64,000 nucleotides of DNA. Source: Ferrimonas sediminum. Lineage in GTDB: Bacteria > Pseudomonadota > Gammaproteobacteria > Enterobacterales > Shewanellaceae. The stretch covers positions 372,001-436,000 of the forward strand of contig NZ_FNEM01000002.1 in the NCBI RefSeq assembly GCF_900100175.1. The letters run 5' to 3'. A model generated the notes under the pieces. It did no database searches, was not told the DNA's origin, and was given only the letters and a program-made list of their open reading frames with translations. The translations under genes were made by a program, and so were the position numbers. The first letter of the stretch is position 1, and each line of letters opens with the position of its first letter. Below are positions 1-6,418 of this stretch, piece after piece.

Positions 1-1149
1 CTGCTGACTCTGGTCATCGCTGAGGCGGCAGCCAGCGACACCAATTTCGGCGGCCCGGACGCCGTCGACAACCAGATCAGCGCCGACAAAGGCGATCAGC
101 AGAAGCCCCTCCGGGAACAGTGGTCTGCCAAAGGGATTGAGTTAGGCCTCGACTACTCGGCGGTGGGCCTGTACGCCGACACCGTGCTGCCGGGCTCCGA
201 CAAGGAGGCAATCAGCGGCATGGTTCGGCTCTACGGCTCCTGGCGCCCTCAGGGGCAGCAGGAGAACGGCGGCGGTTCCCTGGTGTGGAAGCTGGAACAC
301 CGGCACAGCTACACCGACACCTCGGTGAAAAATTTTGAGTTTGGCGCCGGTGGCCTGGGGCTGGTCACGCCCCCCTTCAATGACGAGAAGGGCAGGCTCA
401 CCAACCTCTACTGGAAACAGACCCTGTCCGACGGCGAAGGTACCCTGATTGCCGGCTTTATGGATGTCACCGACTATGTCGATGTCTACGCCGCCGCCAG
501 CCCGTGGACCGGCTTTATGAACTTCGCCTTCAGCACCGGCACCAACACCATCGCCCTGCCCGGAGATGCCACCTTTGGCGCGGCCCTGGGGCACATGCTC
601 ACCGACAGTCTGTTTGTCATCGCCGGCATCAGCGATATGGAGGCGGATCCCACCCGCCCCCTGGAAAGCGTCGACAACTTCTTCAATGACAACCATTACT
701 TCAGGAGCATTGAACTCGGCTGGACCTCTTCACAGGAACAGATCTACCTCAACAACATCCACCTGACCCTGTGGCAGTCGGACAAGAGCGACTTTCTCAA
801 CCAGGCCAGCGATAAGGGTTTCAACCTCTCCGCCTCGATGATGAAGGGCAACTGGCTGCCCTTTGTCCGCTACGGTAATGCCCAGGATGGCAGCCTGCTG
901 GGTATCAAGGAGTCGCTGAGCCTGGGATTCGTCTACTACGGCATGCTGGCACCCAAAAATCACTTTGGCTTTGCCATCAACTGGGCGGATGCCGGCAGCG
1001 ACCAGTACACCGCCGAAGCCTTCTACTACATGAAACTGGGCAAAAACCTCGAGCTGACGCCGGATATCCAGCTTATTGTCGATCCCGCGCTCAACCCGGG
1101 CCAGGACCAGATCTGGATAGCCGGCATTCGGGCACGGATATTCTGGTAA
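1..1149 (+). CDS. OprB-type carbohydrate-selective porin, 5'-truncated
   Basis: The reading frame is open from the first base, so the true start lies outside the window; 382 codons are visible. The first residues look like the end of a signal peptide (LLTLVIAEAAAS). The rest alternates aromatic and polar residues as in outer-membrane strands and ends ARIFW, with a C-terminal aromatic residue typical of BAM substrates. The late segment, a GFVYYGML stretch followed by a region around NPGQDQIWIAG, resembles the OprB carbohydrate porin family, which forms passive sugar channels in the outer membrane. The substrate cannot be read from the sequence. The family call is fairly secure, but the N-terminus is missing. 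Confidence 0.75.
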   Translation: MLTLVIAEAAASDTNFGGPDAVDNQISADKGDQQKPLREQWSAKGIELGLDYSAVGLYADTVLPGSDKEAISGMVRLYGSWRPQGQQENGGGSLVWKLEHRHSYTDTSVKNFEFGAGGLGLVTPPFNDEKGRLTNLYWKQTLSDGEGTLIAGFMDVTDYVDVYAAASPWTGFMNFAFSTGTNTIALPGDATFGAALGHMLTDSLFVIAGISDMEADPTRPLESVDNFFNDNHYFRSIELGWTSSQEQIYLNNIHLTLWQSDKSDFLNQASDKGFNLSASMMKGNWLPFVRYGNAQDGSLLGIKESLSLGFVYYGMLAPKNHFGFAINWADAGSDQYTAEAFYYMKLGKNLELTPDIQLIVDPALNPGQDQIWIAGIRARIFW

Positions 1150-1162
1150 TACCATCAACCCC

Positions 1163-1193
1163 AAACCACAGTTTGAAAAAGCGAGTGTGGTTT
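1163..1193 (+). terminator. Possible weak terminator after the porin
   Basis: An 8-bp inverted repeat, AAACCACA/TGTGGTTT, with a 15-nt loop sits 14 nt after the porin stop. It is followed by only three T residues, so this is a tentative call. Confidence 0.35.
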
Positions 1194-1414
1194 CCCGGTG
1201 GCTGGCCCAGGACTTCCCTCAACCGCGGTCGATTGCCCGAGATCCTACAGGGGGATAAGCGGTGGGGATCGTCGAAGATCCCGCTGTACGACCTGGCGGC
1301 GAAGCGGTTCGGGGATCACCCTGGATATCGGCCACTCAGCCACAGCAGACTGATTCGCTAAGGCGCAGCGCCTTGAGCCCGGCACCTATCATGCCCGGCC
1401 AGCTTGGCGCCGCT

Positions 1415-1663
1415 TCAATCCTTCGGCAGCCCCTGGGGCAGCTCATCGAAGACCCGGTGAAACTCCTCCCTCTCGGCCGCCAGGGCCTTCTGCTTGACGG
1501 CAAAGGCGCGCTTGCACTCCTGAATCCAGGCGGCGCGGCTGGACTCACCACAACGGGCCAGGGCTTCCACCGCCTTGTGGTAGGCGTCGCCCGCCTCCTT
1601 GGCGGCCTTGCGACACGCGATCAAGTGCTGGAAGTCCGCCGTATCAATGTCCAATTTGGTCAT
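1415..1663 (-). CDS. Hypothetical small helical protein
   Basis: An 82-aa charged protein, rich in Ala, Lys, Glu and Arg and predicted by eye to be all helical, with no signal peptide or membrane segment. It has two Cys residues in the middle (ARCGESS and QECKRA). The ATG is preceded by a run of eight G residues (1670-1677 on the plus strand as C), which is the only visible Shine-Dalgarno element. It lies 67 nt downstream of the PspB-like gene at 1731-2069 and could be co-transcribed with it. I do not recognise a family. Codon use looks normal and no overlapping ORF is better, so I accept it as a gene with moderate confidence. Confidence 0.55.
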   Translation of the reverse strand: MTKLDIDTADFQHLIACRKAAKEAGDAYHKAVEALARCGESSRAAWIQECKRAFAVKQKALAAEREEFHRVFDELPQGLPKD

Positions 1664-1730
1664 GCCGTTCCCCCCCCAAATATCAAGCCTCTTGTACTTA
1701 TAGTCGAGAGGTAACGGAACGTCTAAAGGG

Positions 1731-2069
1731 TCAGATGTGCCGGATCACCTGACCGGTCTGGTCGCCACTGTCGGTCACCAGTTTCTCCAGGGTCTCGATG
1801 CGCCTGCGGTCCTTTTCTGACTGGACCCTGAAAGCCTGCAGCTGCTCCTCAAGCTGCTGCAGACGCCGCGCCACCGGCTCGGATTCCGCCATCCCTGACG
1901 CGTCCATCCCGTCCCCGATATCCTCGGCATTCAGCACCTTGTTGATTCCGGAAAAATGCTTGTCATACCGCTGTTTCAGTTTGGACTTGTTGCTGTCGTT
2001 CAATACTACTGAACCGACGCCCCACAGGATCAGCCCGGCGAATACCAAAAACAGGATCAAGGATTCCAT
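1731..2069 (-). CDS. PspB-like membrane-anchored coiled-coil protein
   Basis: A 112-aa protein with one N-terminal membrane segment (about residues 3-23, LILFLVFAGLILWGVGSVVL) followed by a polar region and a C-terminal coiled coil ending in the motif RRIETLEKLVTDSG. This layout matches PspB of the phage-shock system: an N-terminal inner-membrane helix, then a cytoplasmic leucine-zipper-like helix ending in a LExIL/LExLV motif. It is longer than PspB (about 75 aa) because of a roughly 40-residue insertion. The start was set at the ATG at 2069 rather than the longer frame because eight G residues lie 3 nt upstream and hydrophobicity begins there. It follows the sister gene at 2080-2322 by 10 nt. 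The function is inferred only from this likeness. Confidence 0.6.
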   Translation of the reverse strand: MESLILFLVFAGLILWGVGSVVLNDSNKSKLKQRYDKHFSGINKVLNAEDIGDGMDASGMAESEPVARRLQQLEEQLQAFRVQSEKDRRRIETLEKLVTDSGDQTGQVIRHI

Positions 2070-2072
2070 GGT

Positions 2073-2080
2073 CCCCCCCC
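2073..2080 (-). promoter_or_regulatory. G8 homopolymer acting as ribosome-binding site
   Basis: Eight consecutive G residues on the minus strand lie 3 nt before the ATG of the 1731-2069 gene. The last base also belongs to the TAG stop of the upstream gene. A second G8 run (1670-1677) occupies the same role before the next gene. Confidence 0.4.
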
Positions 2081-2322
2081 TATCCCAGCCGGGATATCTC
2101 CTGTCGCAGATCGAAGCCGGAATCGGTAACGATCTTCTCCAGCACCACCACCCGCTCCTCCAGGGTGCGGCAACGCTCACGGGTCGCGTTCAGCTCCTGC
2201 TCCAACTGACTGAACTGATCGATGTGGGCCTTGGAATCACTCCTGTGTTTGCTCTTTATCATGGCAACCAGGCATCCCATAACGATGGCCACAATGGCAA
2301 CGATGGATCCTGAAGTCAGCAT
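2080..2322 (-). CDS. PspB-like small membrane protein
   Basis: An 80-aa protein with an N-terminal membrane helix (about residues 3-20, SGSIVAIVAIVMGCLVAMI), then basic and coiled-coil segments ending EERVVVLEKIVTDSG. The C-terminal motif is nearly the same as in the adjacent 112-aa protein, so the two look like paralogues. The start at 2322 was preferred over an upstream in-frame codon because AAGGAG lies at the right distance. It is probably the first gene of a two- or three-gene unit. The family likeness is to PspB (an inner-membrane helper of the PspA envelope-stress response); direct involvement in stress is inference. Confidence 0.6.
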   Translation of the reverse strand: MLTSGSIVAIVAIVMGCLVAMIKSKHRSDSKAHIDQFSQLEQELNATRERCRTLEERVVVLEKIVTDSGFDLRQEISRLG

Positions 2323-2463
2323 CTGACTCTCCTTATGTTGTTGTTCTATAGGGGCGCTGCCCGGCACCGATTGTCGGGCTCGGCGCAGGGCAGCGTTCGA
2401 TGTCGTCAAGGTCGGGGGTCTCCCCTCAACCGGCGGAGGTCAGGCCGCCGGTCTCCTCACTGT

Positions 2464-2480
2464 AGCAAGTTCTGAACCAG
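2464..2480 (-). promoter_or_regulatory. Candidate sigma-54 (-24/-12) promoter of the PspB-like unit
   Basis: The minus strand reads CTGGTTCAGAACTTGCT. The GG and TTGC elements have the spacing of the sigma-54 consensus (YTGGCACG-N4-TTGCW), although the inner part of the -24 box deviates. It would give a leader of about 130 nt before the 2322 start. Confidence 0.4.
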
Positions 2481-2542
2481 TTGCTTAAGTATTTGATTTT
2501 ATATGGATATAGCTAAAGGTGGGTAGCGAATATCGGCAAATC

Positions 2543-3379
2543 TCACCGTAAATTAGCGGATTTCGCCATCATCAGCCGATACTGCCGATCCCGGTAGTCG
2601 GGGTAATCCACCCCCATCAACAACGCCAGGCTGGGCTCCAGCATCTGCCACCAGCGCGTCACCAGGGGAGCAGGTACATAGGGGTAGCCGCCGCGGCCGG
2701 GGCCGAACTGGCGCCGTCCCAGGGTACGGAAGTGGGGCAAATCGGGGGTGGCGATGACGCTTTGGACCAGCACCTGATCGAAGCTCAATCCGGCCAGCTG
2801 CGCTCCCCGCTCCGGCGTCTCCAGCCAGGGCAGCAGCACCGGCGTGCTCCAGTGGGCCCAGTCTGGCGCCGATCCCATCAGATTGAAGTTGCGCAGGTGC
2901 ACCAGGCTCCAGCCCTGATCCAGCTCACCGCGCCGGGCCAGCTGCCACAGGGCATGCAGATCGGCGATCGCCTCCTCGCCCCACAACGCCGGCCCGTAGG
3001 GAAAACGGTAGGGGGTGCGCAACGTCTCGGCAAGGGTGAGCAGGTGGCCCTGCTCATGCAGCAGCGCCAACTCGAGCGAATGCACCGACGGCAACTCGTA
3101 GACCTGGTAGCCCACCAGCAGGATATGGGGCTGGGCTATGCGCCGCCTGTCGGTGAGGATCAGCGCCTGATCACCCTGGGTCAGGGTCACCGCTCCCTGC
3201 CCCGCCAGTTGGCGGGAGAGCGCATGGCCCAGGGTGTGGGGATCACGGCCCCAGTGGGCCGGGAGGATCTGCAGCAGCGACGGCGGCAGTGACCCCGCGC
3301 AGGCTGGCAGTTCGGCACGATCGCACACCGGCACCGACGGCATGGCCAACCCTGCCGCCAACAGCAGGGTGGTCAACAT
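2543..3379 (-). CDS. Exported HExxH metallopeptidase-like protein
   Basis: A 278-aa protein with a hydrophobic signal-like N-terminus ([19 protein letters not shown]). It has a zinc-peptidase motif HEQGH at residues 108-112 inside ELALLHEQGHLL and, 24-28 residues later, GEEAIADL (E136, D140). That arrangement of HExxH plus a downstream E-x-x-AD is seen in gluzincin-like families such as DUF4344 putative metallopeptidases. It probably acts in the periplasm; the substrate is unknown. Its ATG overlaps the hldE stop codon (TGATG), so it is translationally coupled to hldE, a cytoplasmic lipopolysaccharide-core enzyme. I do not recognise a named gene. Confidence 0.6.
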   Translation of the reverse strand: MLTTLLLAAGLAMPSVPVCDRAELPACAGSLPPSLLQILPAHWGRDPHTLGHALSRQLAGQGAVTLTQGDQALILTDRRRIAQPHILLVGYQVYELPSVHSLELALLHEQGHLLTLAETLRTPYRFPYGPALWGEEAIADLHALWQLARRGELDQGWSLVHLRNFNLMGSAPDWAHWSTPVLLPWLETPERGAQLAGLSFDQVLVQSVIATPDLPHFRTLGRRQFGPGRGGYPYVPAPLVTRWWQMLEPSLALLMGVDYPDYRDRQYRLMMAKSANLR

Positions 3380-4812
3380 CAGTCGCTCCGGGACTGAATC
3401 GAGTTGATGATGGCGGTGGTGGAGCAGCCGTCCTCAAAACCCAGAATTTTCACCTCACCGCCGTTGGCCATCACCTCCTGGCCACCGGCAATCTCTTCGA
3501 TCCGGTAGTCACCGCCTTTGACCAGCACCGACGGCAATACCTCACCAATCAGCCGCTGGGGAGTGTCTTCACCGAAAGGCACCACCCAGTCCACCGCCCC
3601 CAGCCCGGCCAGGACTGCCATACGACGATCAACACTGTTGACCGGGCGGCCATCCCCTTTCAGTTTGCGCACCGAGGCGTCGGTATTCACCGCCACGATC
3701 AGGCGATCCCCCAACTCCCGCGCCTGCTGCAGATAGCTGACGTGACCGGCATGCAGGATGTCGAAACAGCCGTTGGTCATCACCACGGTTTCGCCGCGGG
3801 CCTTGGCGCTGTCGACCGCATACTTTAACTGAGCCTCCGACATCACCCCGTAGCCCCCCTCCTGGTGGTTATGGGCCACCGCCTGGCCCAGCTCCAAGGC
3901 CGAGACCGTCGAGGTGCCGAGCTTGCCGACGACCACCGAGGCTGCCGCATTGGCCAGGGCACAAGCCTGATCCAGCGGCGAGCCCGCTGCCAGTGCGGTC
4001 GCCAGCGCCGAGATCACCGTATCGCCGGCGCCGGTGACGTCATACACCTCCCGGGCGGCGGCGGGCAGGTGCAATTCCGGCTTGTCGGGCTCCAGCAGAG
4101 TCATCCCTTTTTCCGAACGGGTGACCAGCAAGCCATCCAGCTCCAGTTGTTGAATCAGCGCCTGGCCCTTTGCCACCAGATCCGCTTCATCGGCCACCGG
4201 TCCCACCACCTGCTCAAATTCGCTCATATTGGGAGTCAACAGTGTCGCCCCCCGATACTTCTCAAAATCGCTGCCCTTAGGATCCACCAGCACCGGTATT
4301 CCGGCCTGACGACCCAGTCGCACCAACTCACCGACGTCGGTCAGGGCGCCCTTGGCGTAATCGGACAGCACCAGTGCGCCGACACCGGTAACCAGCGACT
4401 CGGTGCGCTCGGCGATCAGGGCCGAACTGATGGGGGCAAAGGACTCTTCAAAGTCCAACCGAATCAGTTGCTGGTTGCGAGACAACACCCGCAGCTTGGT
4501 GATGGTGGGCCACTGGGCCACTTCCACCAGAGATTCACGGACCCCCAGGCCTTCGACCCCTTTTCTGAGGGCATCGGCGGCTTCATCTTTCCCCACCAGC
4601 CCCACCAGTTGGGCCTGGCCGCCCAATGCGGCGATATTCAGGGCCACGTTGGCGGCCCCCCCGGGACGATCTTCAATCTGCTCCACCTTGACCACAGGCA
4701 CCGGCGCTTCCGGTGAGATGCGGCCGGTAGGGCCAGTCCAATAACGATCGAGCATCACATCACCGACGACGAGCACTCGTGCTTGATCAAAAGCAGGCAG
4801 GGAAACTTTCAT
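3379..4812 (-). CDS. hldE: Bifunctional heptose-7-P kinase / heptose-1-P adenylyltransferase
   Basis: At 477 aa it is the same length as E. coli HldE. Residues 1 to about 315 are a PfkB/ribokinase-type kinase (GDVMLDRYW near the start, catalytic DVTGAGDT region). Residues 340-477 are a cytidylyltransferase-fold domain with [10 protein letters not shown] at 348-357. Together they phosphorylate D-glycero-D-manno-heptose-7-phosphate and then adenylylate heptose-1-phosphate, making the precursor of ADP-heptose for the inner core of lipopolysaccharide. It acts in the cytosol. In E. coli hldE lies directly downstream of glnE; here an lpxL-type gene and a hotdog gene lie between them. Confidence 0.97.
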   Translation of the reverse strand: MKVSLPAFDQARVLVVGDVMLDRYWTGPTGRISPEAPVPVVKVEQIEDRPGGAANVALNIAALGGQAQLVGLVGKDEAADALRKGVEGLGVRESLVEVAQWPTITKLRVLSRNQQLIRLDFEESFAPISSALIAERTESLVTGVGALVLSDYAKGALTDVGELVRLGRQAGIPVLVDPKGSDFEKYRGATLLTPNMSEFEQVVGPVADEADLVAKGQALIQQLELDGLLVTRSEKGMTLLEPDKPELHLPAAAREVYDVTGAGDTVISALATALAAGSPLDQACALANAAASVVVGKLGTSTVSALELGQAVAHNHQEGGYGVMSEAQLKYAVDSAKARGETVVMTNGCFDILHAGHVSYLQQARELGDRLIVAVNTDASVRKLKGDGRPVNSVDRRMAVLAGLGAVDWVVPFGEDTPQRLIGEVLPSVLVKGGDYRIEEIAGGQEVMANGGEVKILGFEDGCSTTAIINSIQSRSD

Positions 4813-4906
4813 AGCGAATCTTAGTTAAATGCAATGCAGCAAAGTGTATCACAGCGCCCCGCAGGGCTGTTAGAATACCCAGCTCACTCTTTTTAATGGG
4901 ATTACC

Positions 4907-5830
4907 ATGGTCACCGAAGCTCAATTTGATCGTGCGTTTCTGCACCCCAGATTCTGGCCCATGTGGCTCGGCATTGCCGTACTTAAAGTGCTGGTTTTGC
5001 TGCCCTTGCCAATCCAGTGGCGGCTGGGCAAAGCCCTTGGCGGCGTATTGAAACGACTGTTGAAGAAACGCGCTCATGTGGCCCGGGTGAATCTGAAGCT
5101 GTGTTTTCCAGACAAAAGCGACGCCGAGCGAGAAGCCCTGCTCGATGCCAACTTTGCCGAGACCGGCATGGCGCTGCTGGATTGCGTCAACGGCTGGTGG
5201 TGGAGCGATGCCCGCATTCACAAGCACATGACCCTGAAGGGGATGGAGCACATCGATCAGGCCAGAGCCGACGGTCAGGGGGTGATTCTGTTTGCCGCTC
5301 ACTGCCTGATGCTGGAGCCCGGTGCCCGGCTGTTTGGTCAGCACTGCCCCGGCGTCGGCGTCTACCGTCCCCACAACAACAAGTTTATGGAATACCTGCA
5401 GGTAAAAGGCCGGCTGCGCTCCAACAAGGGGCTGATTCCGAAAAAAGAGGTACGGCAGATGGTCAAGGCGCTGCGCGCCGGAGAGGTGATCTGGTACACC
5501 GCCGATCAGGACGCCGGCCGCAAAGGCGCGGTGTTTGCCCCCTTCTTCGCCGTGGATCAGGCAGTTACCGTGACCGGAGCCTCGACCCTGGCCAAGCTGG
5601 GCAAGGCTAAAGTGATGCCGTTCTTCGTCGAACGCAATGCCGACCACTCCGGCTACACCATCGAGGTATTGCCGCCCCTGGACAACTTCCCCGGTGACAG
5701 CGACCAGCAGGACGCCGAGCGTGGCAATAAGATTCTGGAGTCGTTGATCAGCCGCCGCCCCGAGCAATACATGTGGCTGCACCGCCGCTTTAAGACCCGC
5801 CCCAACCCGGACGACCCGAAGTTTTACTGA
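4907..5830 (+). CDS. lpxL: Lipid A late acyltransferase (LpxL family)
   Basis: A 307-aa protein with an N-terminal membrane anchor (about residues 15-35) and the HtrB/LpxL acyltransferase domain. The catalytic dyad is visible as H132 and E137 (HCLMLE, the HX4D/E motif). Other LpxL-family blocks are GVYRP, GRLRSNKG and the C-terminal PEQYMWLHRRFKTRP, which is almost identical to E. coli LpxL. It transfers a fatty acyl chain from acyl-ACP to Kdo2-lipid IVA at the inner membrane. Whether lauroyl or another chain is used cannot be read. It is transcribed divergently from hldE and followed by a strong hairpin. Confidence 0.9.
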   Translation: MVTEAQFDRAFLHPRFWPMWLGIAVLKVLVLLPLPIQWRLGKALGGVLKRLLKKRAHVARVNLKLCFPDKSDAEREALLDANFAETGMALLDCVNGWWWSDARIHKHMTLKGMEHIDQARADGQGVILFAAHCLMLEPGARLFGQHCPGVGVYRPHNNKFMEYLQVKGRLRSNKGLIPKKEVRQMVKALRAGEVIWYTADQDAGRKGAVFAPFFAVDQAVTVTGASTLAKLGKAKVMPFFVERNADHSGYTIEVLPPLDNFPGDSDQQDAERGNKILESLISRRPEQYMWLHRRFKTRPNPDDPKFY

Positions 5831-5838
5831 GCCGCGCC

Positions 5839-5864
5839 AGACACCCGCTCATCAGCGGGTGTCT
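5839..5864 (+). terminator. Hairpin terminator after lpxL
   Basis: A perfect 11-bp stem AGACACCCGCT/AGCGGGTGTCT with a 4-nt loop lies 8 nt after the lpxL stop. The T-tract is weak. It sits between convergent genes and may serve both. Confidence 0.75.
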
Positions 5865-5882
5865 GTCCATTTTCGCTCTCAC

Positions 5883-6353
5883 TCAGCTCCGTGCAGGCTT
5901 TTCCGACAACCACAGGTTGATCACCCCTTTGACCACCACGGTGCCTTGATCATCGTAGGCGGTGACGGTGACAGGCAGATCCCCCGCTTGCCAGGCATCG
6001 GCATCGGTCTCGGCCACACAGCGGATGTCTGAGCCGGCCTTGGCGGTATACTCCAGGCTCATCCCCTTGGGAATCCAACGCAGGTGCTTGGGTATCGACG
6101 CTTCCGCCACCAGTCCCATGGCGATCTCCAGGCCATTACAGATGGCGATCACATGCACGGTGCCGATGTGGTTCTCGACTTTGCGTTTCTTGGGGATCAC
6201 GCAACTGGCGCGATTAGGCTCCAGCCCATCCAGGCGGGCAGAGATGGTTTTGAAGTAGGGGGCCTTGTTGGCCACCACCCGCATCAACAGCCAATCACCA
6301 AAGGGCAACACCCCCAGTCGCTTGCGTAACTTGAGCAGATAGTTGTCTGACAT
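5883..6353 (-). CDS. DUF4442 hotdog-fold protein
   Basis: A 156-aa protein beginning MSDNYLLKLRKRLG, with the pattern of the DUF4442 branch of the hotdog thioesterase superfamily: a basic patch (KKRKVENHIGTVH) followed by a helix (AICNGLEIAMGL) that contains the usual acid residue. Such proteins are thought to act on acyl-CoA or acyl-ACP, but the substrate is not established. The start at 6353 was chosen over a GTG/ATG five codons upstream because AAGGAAGAG precedes it closely. It stands alone, convergent with lpxL and downstream of a possible CRP site. Confidence 0.75.
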   Translation of the reverse strand: MSDNYLLKLRKRLGVLPFGDWLLMRVVANKAPYFKTISARLDGLEPNRASCVIPKKRKVENHIGTVHVIAICNGLEIAMGLVAEASIPKHLRWIPKGMSLEYTAKAGSDIRCVAETDADAWQAGDLPVTVTAYDDQGTVVVKGVINLWLSEKPARS

Positions 6354-6402
6354 ACTCTTCCTTGTCACTGGTCGGATCAGTTTAGGGGATTATTCCCCCT
6401 AC

Positions 6403-6418
6403 TGTGATCAATGTCAAA
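6403..6418 (-). promoter_or_regulatory. Candidate CRP site upstream of the DUF4442 gene
   Basis: TGTGATCAATGTCAAA matches the CRP consensus TGTGA-N6-TCACA at 9 of 10 key bases. Its centre is about 57 bp before the 6353 start. It overlaps the last codons of glnE, so chance conservation cannot be excluded. Read the other way it also resembles an FNR box. Confidence 0.35.

Noticed and set aside
1360-1374. AAGGCG-CAG-CGCCTT palindrome as a terminator
   Set aside because: It has a 3-nt loop and no T-tract on either strand, so it is too weak to call, although it could still be a small hairpin.
1262-1714. 150-aa ORF on the plus strand near the start of the window
   Set aside because: It is antisense to the 82-aa minus-strand gene and has the Leu/Gly/Arg composition of a shadow frame.
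1731-2322. Prophage or phage-derived region because of Psp-like genes
   Set aside because: PspB/PspC proteins are host envelope-stress proteins. No phage structural, integrase or attachment features are present in the window.
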